Part shown: positions 36,935 to 49,675 of the stretch, piece by piece
How positions within the stretch are numbered: the stretch's first letter is position 1
Layout: the number at the start of each line of letters is the position of its first letter
From: Serpula lacrymans var. lacrymans S7.9
Lineage: Eukaryota > Basidiomycota > Agaricomycetes > Boletales > Serpulaceae
Assembly: GCF_000218685.1 (NCBI RefSeq)
Contig: NW_006763301.1
Coordinates: 1 to 64,000, forward strand
DNA: 64,000 nucleotides
Reading direction: 5' to 3'
Notes under the pieces: generated by a model
The model's input: the letters and a program-made list of their open reading frames with translations, nothing else
What the model was told of the DNA's origin: nothing
Databases searched by the model: none
Translations under genes and position numbers: made by a program

Positions 36935-37254
36935 TTCCGAGACAAGCAAGGCTATGTGACCAGTGTCACATCCATTACATGCAGCTTGCTCTTTGTTTAT
37001 GAAATCTTCCCTAGCCTCTAGGTGATCAGATGTGAATGAGATGCAAAAAGTCTTAGATATATATCTAAGAGTCTGAATGACAGAATGATGATGTGGTAGC
37101 AGATGAAGGATGCATGCCACATCACTATTTCACACATAAAAAATTTTCTATTATGATTGACTCGTGCCTCGTCTATCTTAGAATCACATTTTTTTCGTTC
37201 CCATACACGGCCTCAGTGAGTCTGAGTTGGTTAAATGAAATTGAGAGCAGTAAC
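36935..37254. other. Gap between the transposon nest and UTP21
   Basis: No gene or repeat recognised. The first bases after CTAGG are the pre-insertion host sequence. The segment holds several A/T-rich stretches (TAGATATATATCTAAGAG at about 37050) but no ORF with support. Confidence 0.5.
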
Positions 37255-37282
37255 TCACGTGACACCATTTGATATCACGTGA
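37255..37282. promoter_or_regulatory. Paired TCACGTGA E-box palindromes upstream of UTP21
   Basis: Two identical 8-bp palindromes TCACGTGA (37255-37262 and 37275-37282), 20 bp apart start to start and 77-97 bases before the UTP21 ATG. CACGTG is bound by bHLH factors such as Cbf1/Pho4/Myc-like proteins. Two copies so close to a ribosome-biogenesis gene suggest real promoter sites. Confidence 0.55.
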
Positions 37283-37358
37283 TGCACGCACCCTAATTTT
37301 CAGTCTTCATGATCTGAAGAATAGCCAAAATCCAAAAAAAATCAGCTTTTATCTTGCT

Positions 37359-40300
37359 ATGTCTCATAACGATGCGGACACGACGGATGCTCCACCACGC
37401 AAGAAAATACGCAAGGCTTTGTCCCTCAAAAAATCTGATTCCTCCCCTCATGTGGTAGCGTCAACTCCTCGTTTGTTTGCTCCTTTTCGAGCTCTTGGTC
37501 TTATAACCAACCACATACCACTCTTTATACAAACGCGCTCGCACAAGGGTGCGACAGACGGCCCGCGGATACATATATTGACATGTTTGGGAAAATCGTG
37601 GGCCATGTGGGAAGGTGGAAAGATGGGTCTGTTATTCGTCGGTGAGTTTTATGCACCTTCTGGTCTATAAGCTTTGACACATGGCTCCATGATATTCATC
37701 GATCTATATAGGTCCTGAAGCAGAATCTCCCATATCAAGTATGGCTATGGATGATGATTCTGTTTGGGTTGCGTCTGGTTCGCATGTTATCAAATATATT
37801 CGCGGAAAAGAGGTCGATTGATTTCTTCCTTTGAGGAATCTTGGTACTCATGCTATGTAATTGCAGGCTGCACGACTCACCAATCCTATGGGTACTTTAC
37901 TCGTATCTATTCTTATTTTTGGAACGCAGCTGCTGGCGCTCACAGAAGATGGTGCAAAAATGCTTATATGGGATATCGCAAAAGCAGATGGTACGTTCGA
38001 GTCTAATTTTCCTGTGCCGTATTATTGATTATTCTCCCTTATAGCTGAAATCATAGCTGTCATTCAGTTTGATAACGGCTTCACTGCAACCTCTGTCTTG
38101 CATCCGGTTACATATCTCAACAAGGTATTAGTCGCCAGTAGCGAGGGTGATTTGCAGCTATGGAATATCCGTACACAGTATGTTTAAACGTGCATAATCC
38201 TTTTCAGCTTATAAGGCCTTACTATTGTTTCATCCAGAGCATGTATCCACACATTTTCCAGGTCCAAATTGCTGACTTCTCCGACTCAATCGTCTGAAAA
38301 TGTTCCTCCTAATCCTATAACAGCATTGACACAATCCCCTGCTATTGATGTCGTCGGTATTGGTTTCATCTCGGGGGAAATTTCCGTATACGATGTCAGA
38401 GCAGATGAACGGCTAATGAGAATGTACATGGAAGGTGGCGGTATCAAAGCTTTAGGGTTCAGGAGTGGTATGTGTAACAGTCAAAATCCAGAATTGCTTT
38501 CTTCCTTACACATTGGTTTAGATGGCCACCCCATCCTTGCTTCTGCCTCATCAGCTGGTCACATAGCACTTTGGGATCTGAATTCCGGAGGGCGCTTACT
38601 CCATCTATTACGAGGAGCGCACGACGGTGCTGTAAGTGCCGTAGAATGGGTACCTGGTCAACCAGTGTTGATCAGTTCAGGCGAAGATAACAGCGTCAAG
38701 GTTTTTTTTATTGGCCTCTGGTGTTGATCTGCTCTGAATACTATATTTTCATCAGCAATGGTTATTTGATTCACCAACAGCAGCGCCTAGACTACTCAAA
38801 TTTCGCTCGGGCCATCAAGCGCCTCCACATCTGATACGATATTACGGTGACGATGGTAAACAACTATTGACTGCCTCGACTGATCGCAGTCTGAGGTATA
38901 CGTCAGTGGTACGCGATTCGCGGTCATTTGAGATGTCTCAAGGTAAAAACATCTAAATTTTGAAGTGCCCGTTAATCAATTATATGTATAGGATCGCTCG
39001 TAAAGAAAGCCACTGTGTTGTCAAAGCCTCTTGCTTCATTGAAATTTCATCCCATCACTGCTATTTCTACGTCTTCCACACGCTCCAAGGACTGGGATGA
39101 CGTTATAACAGCACATGCAGAGGATCCCTTCATCCGGTCTTGGACTGTACTTGGGAAAAAACTGGGAAAACACACACTGAGCCATGTGGATGGCCTGAAA
39201 AGAAAGATGTCGCCTGGTAATGTCAAGGTACGCATTGTGTCTTCCTGTTCCTCGCCATCAAGCAACCAATTGAAGATTAAACCCCTTCGATGCTGTTATC
39301 AGTCTGTTTGTGTAACAGCATGCGGTAATTTTGGCATAGCAGGATCGGCAACGGGTGAAATACACATGTGGAATATGCAATCAGGACTCAAAAGAAAGAG
39401 CTTTAAGGTCGGCCCTTGCCCACTGGCTGCCTCTGAAAAACTGCAGTCGAAAAATGCCAAACCGAGCGAACGTAGCATCACTGGTTTGGCCTGTGATTCT
39501 TTGAATCGCTCAGTGATAGCTAGCACTTCAGATGGCACTATCAACGTTTGTACACAATTGCAATCAACGCATGTGTCTGCTAATGCGCGTTTTTTCGCTC
39601 AGTTTTTTGACTTCCACACAACAAACTTAGAACACACCGTAAATGTATCTTCGCCAATATCATCAACAACATTACAACGTGACAGTGGTTTGCTGGCTGT
39701 CATCTGTGAAGATTATGTCGTTCGAATCTTGGACATCGAGACACGAAGAACTGTCAGAGAACTTGCTTGCGGTTCGACTGGACGAATACTTGATATCGTA
39801 TGTCATACGTTCTGGGAAGTTGAACGTCCAATATTAACAAGGCTGGCAGACGTTTTCTCCAGATTCAAGATGGTTAGTGGTGACCTCCATGGACTCTATC
39901 ATCCGAACCTTTGATATACCTACTGGACGTCTCATTGACGCCTTTCGTACACCGAGTGTGGCAACGAGTATTGATTTTTCACCGACCAATGACTTTTTGG
40001 CCACGTCTCATGTGGATAGTGTAGGAATATTTTTATGGTGAGTACCTTATCATCGTTACCCGACTTTCATCGAGGGCAAATTGTTGTATGCATCTACTAA
40101 AGATTTTTTCAGGGCGAACCGAGCTCAGTATTCTGAAGTGTCTTTCAAGTCGATATCCGAGAGTGATGTCGCGGAAGCATCTCTCCCTTCAATGCAAGGT
40201 GTTGCCGAAGACGAAGGTAAATGTCAACACTGCCGTTATCTACATTGGTTCTTTATCAATAAATATGAAATTATACAGCGCTTGAAGGATTGTCGGCGCT

Positions 40301-41056
40301 CACCGTGGAAGACAAGCCAATAGATAGTTTTGTCACACCTCCACAGTTGGATGGAGACCTTGTGACATTAACACTGCTACCTCGATCACGGTGGCAAACC
40401 TTGCTCAACCTGGAAATTATCATTGTAAGTCAAATTCAGCTCGCACGTTATACTTATTACCTTACTGCGTTTCTAGCAACGCAACAAACCAAAAGAGCCG
40501 CCAAAAAAGCCTGAACAGGCTCCTTTCTTCTTACCCACGCTTCCAGGCGTAGAACCTCGGTTCGCGCTCGAAGAAAAGGAGAAAGAAAAAAATGATCAAC
40601 GCACAAGAAGATTAGACAAGATTGCAGCGGAAACAGACAGTATCTTCCGGGAAAAGCTATCCGGCATTCGTACAGATGCAGACCGTAAGAGAATTTCTTT
40701 CGCGACGGGTTATCAGCTAATTTGACATCTTTGCAGACGATGCCTTCTTCGACTATGTCAAAATACTTTCGCCTGCTGCTATCGATCTTGAAATCCGTTC
40801 CTTGGTCACGTTGGATAGCTTTCGACAATTCCTACAGGCCTTGACGCGTCGTTTGCTCTCCCATCGAGACTTTGAAGCTGTCCAGGCCTTCCTGAGTGTC
40901 TTTCTACGTCTTCACGGCGATGTTATTATCGAAAACATCGAAATACAGGAGGAGCTGGAGGCATTACTTGAGGTTCAGCGGAAAGAAAGTGACCGAGTCC
41001 TAGAGCTCCTTGCTTCTTCACTTGGGACTTTGGGATTCGTCAGAGATACTCTATAA
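37359..41056 (+). CDS. UTP21: U3 snoRNP protein Utp21 (WDR36 homologue), about 958 aa
   Basis: WD40 scaffold of the small-subunit processome (UTP-B complex), acting in the nucleolus in 18S rRNA maturation. Fifteen exons keep phase throughout: 37359-37641, 37712-37812, 37867-37990, 38045-38177, 38238-38467, 38522-38700, 38756-38942, 38992-39227, 39303-39545, 39603-39797, 39850-40037, 40113-40216, 40279-40424, 40477-40684, 40737-41056. After a basic N-terminus, FAPFRALGLITNHIPLFIQ starts two WD40 propellers. The Utp21-specific C-terminal domain (LLPRSRWQTLLNLEII to LLASSLGTLGFVRDTL) closes the protein. The introns at 39228-39302 and 39546-39602 are multiples of three and could be read through, but splicing restores the WD repeats. 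Length fits the family (about 940 aa in yeast). Confidence 0.9.
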
Positions 41057-41283
41057 AGCAATCTATGATAGTGTCAATATATATGTTTCACTGAGTATCG
41101 CGTCGCTTGCTGTAAATGTACACATGTTCCATTTTCGCCTTGTGCACGTGCCACAGAAAACGCGTCCACAGGAATCAACGCGTCTCAGACTCTCACTTCG
41201 CTGTCGTCATTTTTCGTGTTTGGCTGGTAGCAAGGCTTCAACGTCACATTTGGTACGACTTGGCTATTGGACTGTGTTGGTTT

Positions 41284-44200
41284 ATGTCAAGGTTTCAACC
41301 AAGTCGTGCTTCCCCTCCAGCTAAACCAAAAAATCTCCCGGGTCCTTCACATCGAGCTCCTCCCTCTATATCCGATTTTTCACGGTCCTCCGCTATTTCA
41401 GTTCCAGAACTACAAGACCTTTCTCCACAAGATATCGAATTTTTCAATGCTGTGATAGCTAGGGCGGCGCCATCTGCAACCACTTTTCTGACGGTGTTTA
41501 AGGCATATAACGATGTCCTACACGAACGTGGCCTCGACCCTCAGACGGAGGTTGTGTACTACAAGAAATTACTGAAGCTTAGTTCTGTTAGAGCTGCCAA
41601 CTGGGGGGAGAGGTGGAGGTTAATCAAATCACAGTATGGCTACGACAGTAGCTTCAATCGTTCTTCCACTCCTGCCAAAGACCGGGGCAAACCTCACACT
41701 TCAGGTACTCCGAACCTAACGGCTCCTGTACACGACGACGATATATTCTCCCTTCATTCTCACCAACATGAAGCGGCCAGCACTGAATCAGAACAGGCTG
41801 AATCAGAACAGGGTACCGAAACAGAGCTTGACGAACCTCAGCGTCATAGTCGCGCTCCCTCACGATTGCATTCTCGAGTTCTACCAAATGTAATCCCATC
41901 CAGGACGACTACGTCAAATGGCCTGGTATCCAATGTCAATCTAAACCTTCGTAATCCTATACTATCCAATGTTCGCTCAAAAGAAGCTGTGACCCCCATT
42001 ACTCGACCTTGGGACGAGACTTCAGACATGACAGAAGATATCGTACCTTCAATATCAACGACACCGCCTTCGTATGGAGCGGCTACGAGAGATGTAAAGT
42101 TGATGGGCTTGCAGTCTACTTCTACCCGGTCAAGTACTAAGGTATATATAATTATCTCTCTGTGTGCCTCATGAATTTTATATTACTTTAGTTAATCGGT
42201 CAACGAGAGCGCAGAGGAAGTGCCATCAATGAAGACGATGCGTGGAATAAGGTCAAGATGATTCGGGACGAGCAAGATGCTGACAGATTTCGGGAGGAAA
42301 AACTACTTGAACGTTGCTGGGATGTCTGGAGGCAAGGCTATGAGTGGATTAACGTAGGAACACTTCTTTCTTTTATCCATGCTGAATCATATATTCATGC
42401 TATTCACAGACTACGCAGCAGCAAATATCTGAGGCAAGGGACAATCTCGTCCTTCGTCTATGTCTTCATCGCTGGCGTAATTCTACTGCATCTCGTGTTG
42501 AACTCCTTGGTCGTGTGACTGTTATCGCAAATAACAGATGCCTCCGAGTCTCAGTTAACCAATGGAAAGCAAAGCTAAAGGAAAGAAGACAGGCGATGTG
42601 GCGGAATGAGATGCGTTCTAAGATGAAGACCGTGCGGGAGAGTCGGGAAACATTACTGAAGAAAGATGCATGGGCGAAATGGCGGCAGTCTTACCGATCC
42701 CATTTATCCGAGCAGCACTACAATGAGCGCTTAGTCCTACGGTTATTCGAGAGATGGAGTCTAAAGCTGATGGAAAAGGATCATTTGGAGGCTGCGAGTG
42801 AGCAATTCACTAAGATCTCTGATGGTAGAATGGTGGGAAGGTGTTTCGAGTTTTGGAAACGCCAGTTGCAGATGAAGAACAACGAGAGGATGGTTGTAAG
42901 AAGAGTAGGGCTGCGAGTTATGGGTGAAGCAATGGATGTATGGAAAAAACATTCGTAAGTCATCAACTTGCGTCTTTATCATCACTAATGCTCTATGAAA
43001 TAAACAGACATGAGCGGCACTCAGCCCATATATTCCACGATACCATCATAGTGAAGAAAGCTATCAGATCTTGGAAAGCTGCTCGTGACCGGATACATGT
43101 ATGTTTCGCTCATTTACATTCTTTATGGAGCACTGACTTGTGATGATTTACAGAGTCTGGAGAAACGCGCCGCAAAGCATCTTGCTCGACAAGATGATGT
43201 TCTGGTTCGTGCTGTTACCCGGGTGTGGAAAGCTCACGAACGTGGTAGGCTCTTGGAGAGAGTAAGAGCTGTACGGTTAGTAAAAGATGTGTGGATTGTT
43301 TGGAAGCGAAAGATGCAGGAGCAGGAGCAGCGCCAAGGTTTGAAGCCACCAAGATTTATGATCAAAGTTTTATCACTGAATTTCACTGTCGTAGATTTTG
43401 CTCTCGCCTTTTCGATGCGATCTAATTCATATGCGATGTCCTCCTCATTGCAAACATGGCGTCGAGTCTACACTACTCATCAAAATGCCTCGACGTTCGC
43501 TACACAATATAATTCGACCCAGCTTTGCTTTAGAATACTCTTGAAGTGGCGACTTCAGTTCAGATCGCAATTGGCACTTGTAAAGCAAGCTAAAGTCGCA
43601 GAAAAGTTCTTCCTCAGAAGACGAATCTTGGGAAAATGGAAAGAACAGCTAAGCGACAAAAGAAGAGAAAGAAGCTTGACAATACTGTCCACCCAAAAAC
43701 TTGCAAAGTGTTTCAGCTGTGAGTATTATAAAGGCGAAGCATCTTTATTTTCCTCAATGAAACTAACGATTACCCAAAGCGTGGAAGCAGAAAACCCAGA
43801 AGCGACGTTTAATCCGTTTGGCAGAGCAACAAATTCACGCTCTTGTCTCTACTGTTCGTCTTTTTTCTACTTCTCTCTGCTACTCTCGACAGCTAACTCG
43901 TAATCTGCTAATAGCGGATTACGAGGACTGTATTGAGTCTATGGACGAACCGAGTAATTGAAATCAAACTGCGCGAGCTAGAAGTCAGCCAACGGATTTC
44001 AAATGTTTTGGTGATGTGTGTATTGTCACACTTGCACTGAGAGATTTTTTTTTGACAATATCAAATTTAGGTCTGCTTTCAAGAAATGGAAGACAGTCTG
44101 CCTACGCCATGTGGAAGAACTTAGCCTGATGGAAAGCTATCAGGATGTTAAACGCGAAGGTATGTATTCAATATATGTCCTATCTCATGGTAGTGATGTA

Positions 44201-45368
44201 TGGTTTTAGAAAATATCCGCCGGATGTTTAATCGGTGGCTCAATGCCTCCCGTTCATCTCGCTACAGGCGACAGACCTTGCAGCAGAAGGAGGACGATAT
44301 GAAGCGCGCAGCGATAGCAGTATCATGGGATAAATGGAGAGGTCGCTTTAAAGACGAGAGGCTACGCCCAATTGTGAGCGTTATAACTGATTCGTACTCT
44401 GTGAGAGGTGAGCTGAACAAACAGGTATATACTAGGAACACAACGTCATTGTGCAAAGTCGACGTAATTTACTGTTTCGTGCGTTCGGGATCTGGCATTC
44501 TAGAACGAAGGTAAGCTTATTTGTAACTTACTTAAATTATCCGTTTTTCACCCTTTTCGCAGTCTCTACCAGCAATCCGATTCCACGCATCATATACGAA
44601 AGCCAAGTGCTGGAACGTATGGCGCGCTTCTATGCCACAGGCCCTACAAGCTAAGAAGGCGCGCGAGATGGACAAGAAACAGGTCCTGTGTATGTTCTCA
44701 TTTTTACACTTCATATCAACTTCTTAACAAAATAAACAGCAAAAACTTTGGAAAAATGGGTACAAACTCACAGAACAAAAATCGCGCTCAAAGCAGTCGC
44801 GTAAGTGGGCATCAAATATCGCATTCTCTGTAGATGCTGACATTACCCCTCATATAGACGTGCTCGTTATCTTCGTTTACCTACTGCAGCCCCTCGACAA
44901 GTCAATCCAAAACCCGTTCCCGCTGCATCGACGTCCACAAATGTTCGCAGCCCTTTCCCTCGAAGAGTCGTCAAGCCGCAAAGTGACACAGAAGATTCAG
45001 ACGTCGCCCCGACGCGAGCTGCTTTTCCATCCAGGGCCCTAGGGCCCAGACCAGGAATCGCCAGCCTCCTATCTACGAAGCTTCCTGCGGCAGGAAATCC
45101 CCCTCCCTATCCACAGTCTTCAAATCGGGGTGTACGCGAGTCTAGTCCAACGCGATCCATTTTATCTCTAGGAGCCATTCAGAGATCACCTCGACCGAGG
45201 TTTACTACTCGTGGTATAGGATTAGCCCAGCGTGATCCCAGCCCAACGCACTCAAAATCATCGGTAAGCATTGCTCAAGATAACAACCCACCAAGATCAA
45301 TGTTCCCTCCTCCACCTTCTACTGCATCAGGTGTGGGGGAGCGCGGGCGACATAAACTCTGGCGTTAA
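41284..45368 (+). CDS. SFI1: Sfi1-like spindle/centrosome protein, multi-exon
   Basis: Long helical protein with many short repeats ending in Trp, typical of Sfi1, which binds centrin along the half-bridge of spindle pole bodies. The first exon (41284-42141; start MSRFQPSRASPP) has a conserved N-terminal segment LSPQDIEFFNAVIARAAPSA. Later exons carry repeats such as ERCWDVWRQGYEW, WAKWRQSYRSHLSEQHYNER, VLRLFERWSLKLMEK and RCFEFWKRQLQMKNNERM. The C-terminus is Ser/Pro/Arg-rich and ends RGRHKLWR. Exon 2 starts at 42192; about a dozen short introns follow (for example after 42350, near 42956, 43097, 43365, 43710, 44010, 44510, 44690). I did not fix every internal junction. ATG 41284 is chosen because the ORF upstream (from 41116) overlaps the end of UTP21's 3' region and lacks the conserved start. 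Confidence 0.75.
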
Positions 45369-45797
45369 AAACTCAAGCTGCTTGCTGGTCAACGCCTTCA
45401 AAACCATCCTTGCTTTTTCGAGCCTTCTTTATTTATGCGATGTATCGATTTTATGGGCAAAGGGCTATGATATTCCATTTTGATTACTGTCTCTATACAT
45501 GTATCCCTATGTACCGATCTCCTTCCGATATTAAACCCATATGCTTCTTGGAGACCATCTCTGCACTTGGTCTTGTACGCCTATTTCGGCAGATTTTGAA
45601 GCGAGCGCAGAGTGATTCCTTGTACCTAGTCTTGTATTATCACTGGCCGTGACATAGCAAGACGAGCCTCCCGCTTCCTGGGATCACCAGCTGAGCAGCA
45701 CGCTCTAAATATCGCTCAGGTGTCTTTGCTACATCGAGAGAAATTGATCGGTATACACTTCAGAAGAAGCAGCTGGGACGTACCCAGATACTAGCTT
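45369..45797. other. Intergenic, convergent ends of SFI1 and PIG-Y
   Basis: Contains the 3' ends of both neighbours. Short frames here lack codon bias and motifs; I see no further gene. Confidence 0.5.
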
Positions 45798-46091
45798 TCA
45801 AGAATTTTGGTAATACTGCCATCCCACCCAGTTGGCGATGACAAAGTAAGCACTGGTGGGTATGATGAGTAGGGTGAAATATTTGTAATGCGTGTCTTGA
45901 GCTAAGACGTCTAATATCTTTATGGTATAGATCGTTTGTCAAGTTGCCAATAGGATTACCGCCTAGTAACAATTAGCACTCACATAAATGCCCGTCAAAG
46001 GGAGCATGGCGCTGAATAGTATGGCATAGCTCGCTAGCAAGAAAAAGGTGGCAGTGAAAATAATGATAAGATGACCTATGTCAAGTTTCAT
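45798..46091 (-). CDS. GPI-GnT subunit PIG-Y/Eri1-like, 75 aa, two exons
   Basis: Small two-span membrane protein, very likely the PIG-Y subunit of the enzyme that transfers GlcNAc to phosphatidylinositol, the first step of GPI-anchor synthesis in the ER. Exon 1 (46091-45984, 36 codons) encodes MKLDIGHLIIIFTATFFLL and a first hydrophobic helix. Intron 45983-45918 (GTGAGT...AAAG) is 66 bases. Exon 2 (45917-45798) encodes YKYFTLLIIPTSAYFVIANW and ends GWQYYQNS. Length (about 71-75 aa), two helices and the short polar middle match the PIG-Y family. Each exon alone is too short for a standard ORF cut-off. Family assignment is by pattern, not alignment. Confidence 0.6.
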
Positions 46092-46520
46092 CGCGCCACT
46101 GACGGTGGTCGCGACTCAGGAAGAGACTCGAGTTCGGAGGCAATTCAAGTTACATTGAATTAAAAGTGAGAAAAACATTGAAACATAATTGAGTTGGATG
46201 GTCTATTTTCACTGAGTACTATGGAGCCTAGATAGTTACAGGATATAAAACCCGCAAAACCGTTCTGAGGAAATATGATGTACAAGTAGAGGAGTTAATT
46301 GAAAAATACAAGAGTCATGCATGGTTGTAGCGTACTGTGAGATTTACATCATTAGAGCATCTGTAAGTAACTAAAGGCACGAGAGTAATGATAAAAGCAG
46401 CGCCACGATAAGTAGTCAATAAAGCAATGAAAAAAAACTTACAACGAACGCCGCTACATAAAGTGAAAATACGATCGTTCATGTCCATCCATCCTATATC
46501 TCGATTTTCCAACAGTCGGA
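46092..46520. other. Intergenic, upstream of PIG-Y and downstream of the 46521 gene
   Basis: Promoter of the PIG-Y-like gene plus the 3' region of its minus-strand neighbour. No recognisable gene. Confidence 0.45.
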
Positions 46521-48575
46521 TCATTCATTCTGCTTGAGTCTCTTTCTAACGTCGTCTTCGGAAAAATCAGAAAGTCGCTTTCGGTGCGAGCGAACTTCGG
46601 GATCTGATCTAGAATCAGATACAGGGAAATATTCCCTGGTGGTATTTTCAGTTTCCTGAATGAGTCCTCCACTCTCTTCTGTATTGTGGTGCATTGGCGC
46701 ATTTTTCATCGCAGCAGCACGGTGGGAATGCAGAGATGAAATGAAGGTCGGAGAAACAGAAGCCACTGACTGAATTTCCGAGGAAGATGTACTTTCTGGC
46801 GTCATAGTACGGGGCTCCGAAATTGGATATGAAAAGTGCTGCATGTTATTCTCCAAGTCCTGTCCTTCTCCTATAGAAATGGGTTTAACCACCTGCGTGC
46901 AACTCGTACCGGCTCTCCTAGTCTTCCTTTTGCGAAGTGGCGGCAGTGCAATTGAGGGTGAGTGAGTATACTCCATTGCCTGAAAGGTAGGCATGTACAC
47001 AGGCGCAGTTGCATTCGGATGCGGATGCGGTGATCCAGAAGTATGGATGCCAGTATCGCTCTCGGTGTTCGTCGAACCGAATGGATCGAGACTCGAATGC
47101 TTTCCACGGAGGAAAGGGCTTGCCCCTTTATTCTTTTTTATCTCCTCGATAATAATATCAAGGCCTTTTCCAGTGACACTTGTACTCTGCTCCTCAGTTG
47201 CCGCGTCTAGCGTTGTCAACATATTTTGGGTTGCATCAAGAGAGGAACAAGCAAGATTTTCGGCTCTGAGCCGCCGTTCAAGAGCTAACGCCACTGCGCG
47301 TAATCGATGGTCGTGCACTGCAAGCACTGATATTCCTTCAGAGCGGCGAGCCCAGTAAGAAAATTGGGTATTCGACCATCCTGAAAGTACCAGGACGGTA
47401 GAGCGTGTGAGGGTGACGTAACCCCCGGGCGAGCGTTCATAGGCATGTGAGAGGGACTTTAGGGGGTTGTAGGGATGACTAGCAGCAAAATAGTTGAACA
47501 AATATACGTGAAATCATTGAAAACATATTCAACAGTTGCTTAAACAATAACGTACGGAACGTAAGTCCTCAGGACCTCTTTGACAACTTCGACTTTGACT
47601 AGAAAATCGATGGCGGTGGCACCGCCACCGGAGCTGTTGAACTCGCTGTCGCCATTCTTGACCTTACTGCGAGATTTATTCCTTGAGCTACCGAGTCTGC
47701 GCTCAAAAAGGCGAGCGGAGAAAATACTCCACTTCGCTTCCCCAAGCTGCTCGTGCAGAAACGCAGCGGCGTAAGGGTCTGTTTGAGAGTTATTTCTCGA
47801 CGTCGAATTCAAATTTAATGGGTGCATCTGAGGAGAGTTCAGCACGGAACGCGCACAGGCATCGACATGGTCTACGCACGCCTGAGTCGAAATCTGTGAC
47901 AGGTTCCAAAGGACTAGGATGGATCATTGAAGGTGATATGGCGTCAGCTTGTCCATATACCTCTGCAGGTGGTGAGAGAACGTTGTACGACGATGTAGTT
48001 GAAAAAACAGGTGAATGTGTGAGTTCATGAAAGGAGGGCGGATAAGTGGGTGAAGAAGAGGTAGATGGGGAATGAAATTGGTGATCATGTTCAAGAGACT
48101 GCGCATTTATGGGCGCCTCTTGCATGTAGTCAGTGTCTTGAGTGTCCAAACCCGTATTATCATCGACATAAAGATTATGCGAATGCGAGAGGTTGTTAGC
48201 CAGGATATAATGAATGTCTATCGCATTTTCTTGGGGAGAATACGGATATGAACCAAGCTGCATTGAATCGGGGAAGGGCTGGTCTGAATATTGGTTGTAA
48301 TACATAGATTGGAGTTCATTAACGGATACAGGAATACTGTTACCAGCAGCGTGAAGATACGAATGATGAAGAGCGGAGAGGTCGTCTGGCTGGGGAAGTG
48401 GGTGTGTATGATGGGTCAAAATGTTGTTGTCGTCGTTGAGCGGCGGTATCAAAGAACGCATGCTGACGACGCTGACGACGGCGACGACGACGACGACCGC
48501 AAGGACAGACAGCGATGGCCAATGGTAAGAACGACGTTCGGGTTGAGACGAGGACCGCCGGCTATGGTATCCCAT
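46521..48575 (-). CDS. Unrecognised protein, three exons (up to 641 aa)
   Basis: Exons 48575-47880, 47827-47556 and 47478-46521, with introns of 52 and 77 bases; phases agree. The N-terminal 230 residues are low-complexity, rich in Ser/His/Pro/Tyr. A more conserved-looking core begins in exon 2 (AKWSIFSARLFERRLG, AIDFLVKVEVVKEVLRTY) and continues in exon 3 (SPGGYVTLTRSTVLVLSGW, EGISVLAVHDHRLRAVALAL). The rest is Ser/Pro/Thr-rich with basic stretches (PPLRKRKTRRAG, HRKRLS). Composition suggests a nuclear regulator, but I recognise no domain. A (GTC)n run encodes a Val-rich stretch near residue 28; the ATG at about 48461 (MRSLIPPLNDD) after it may be the true start. Confidence 0.5.
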
Positions 48576-48740
48576 ATCTTATCGTGGGAGCTAATTGCCA
48601 TTTGCAGCTACTACAGTCCATAAAGCACAGGTCACGCCCAGTCACGGTCATGTTCGCACCACCGTGACTGCAGTATTATAATAGCATATCCATCTTTCCT
48701 TTCGCTCTTTCACTACCATCCATATCTTCTTCGTATAACC

Positions 48741-49243
48741 ATGGATTCGTCTTCTCGTATGGATCAGGGGTGCGCTTATTGTGTTCTATGTCGAAAAATA
48801 ATTACGCATCTTACCTTTTGATGTGTGGCTAGTCTCCATTCCGCATCCTCACACCCACCCGACAGAAGATCCAGTTCATCATCGCCTTCGCTCCCAGAAA
48901 TTCCACCTCCAGAGCTGGATCTCACGTTCTCACTTGACTCCATCTTGAACTCATCCGATAAATCAAAGCCAAACCCAGAGTAAGTCCTGCCATGTCATCC
49001 AACCTACGTCTCCGCTCTAGGTGTTCGGGAACGGTCAATCACGGTATTTCATTCTGCAGAGTTGAGAAAGTGCAGAAACGGGCAAGTAATGTATTCAAAC
49101 TGACGCAGGAGAATGAGAAGCTGAAAGAGGAGCTGAGAGCAATGACGGCGAGATTAGAGGCTGCAGAGCGGAAACGAGCAGAGCTGGCTGCAAAACAGGC
49201 TCACGGTCAACCACAATCTTTCAAGGCAGATGGCCGTTTTTGA
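48741..49243 (+). CDS. Small coiled-coil protein, 119 aa, three exons
   Basis: Exons 48741-48769, 48833-48979 and 49060-49243 keep phase. Residues 1-58 are Ser/Pro-rich with a conserved-looking LPEIPPPELDLTFSLDSIL segment. Residues about 60-105 form a strong coiled coil (SNVFKLTQENEKLKEEL, MTARLEAAERKRAELAAKQ). The protein ends FKADGRF. I do not recognise the family. It is divergently transcribed from the 46521-48575 gene with about 165 bases between starts, implying a shared promoter. Confidence 0.55.
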
Positions 49244-49675
49244 TTTCACGTCGCGCTAAACGTTCTGGCCTACCATATTCCAAGTCTGCCTTCGAATTCG
49301 CCACCGCAAATAGCTACAGTTTAAACCTTTCTTTTTATAATACCCCGCACATTCCTTTTCGACTGTCCTGTTGTTTCTACACACGATTCGGCATCGTTGC
49401 GCTTTCTTACTTTCTTCGGTGGACATGCGTTTAATATCTTGATGCATTTGACTATCGATATAGCAATGATTATCGTGTTGCTGTCTGATATTAGATGTAC
49501 AGTCGGCTGAGGTGTAGCCGCATCCAAGATTTGAAACTAATCTCATTGCAATAACAAAGTACCACGGACCGATCCGCTTGACCCACAAGCGTTTAAGTAC
49601 CTGTCGCTCCAGTGTCGCTTTCCACGACGTCCCTTACCTACAACTCCCACTTTCTCCCCATACTTTCACTGAAAA
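49244..49675. other. Intergenic before the oxidoreductase gene
   Basis: Holds the 3' region of the coiled-coil gene and a pyrimidine-rich leader (CTCCCACTTTCTCCCC) before ATG 49676. No gene recognised. Confidence 0.45.

Noticed and set aside
45410..45652. Hydrophobic 80-aa ORF after SFI1
   Set aside because: Overlaps the SFI1 3' region, no conserved segment, no intron context; treated as untranslated.
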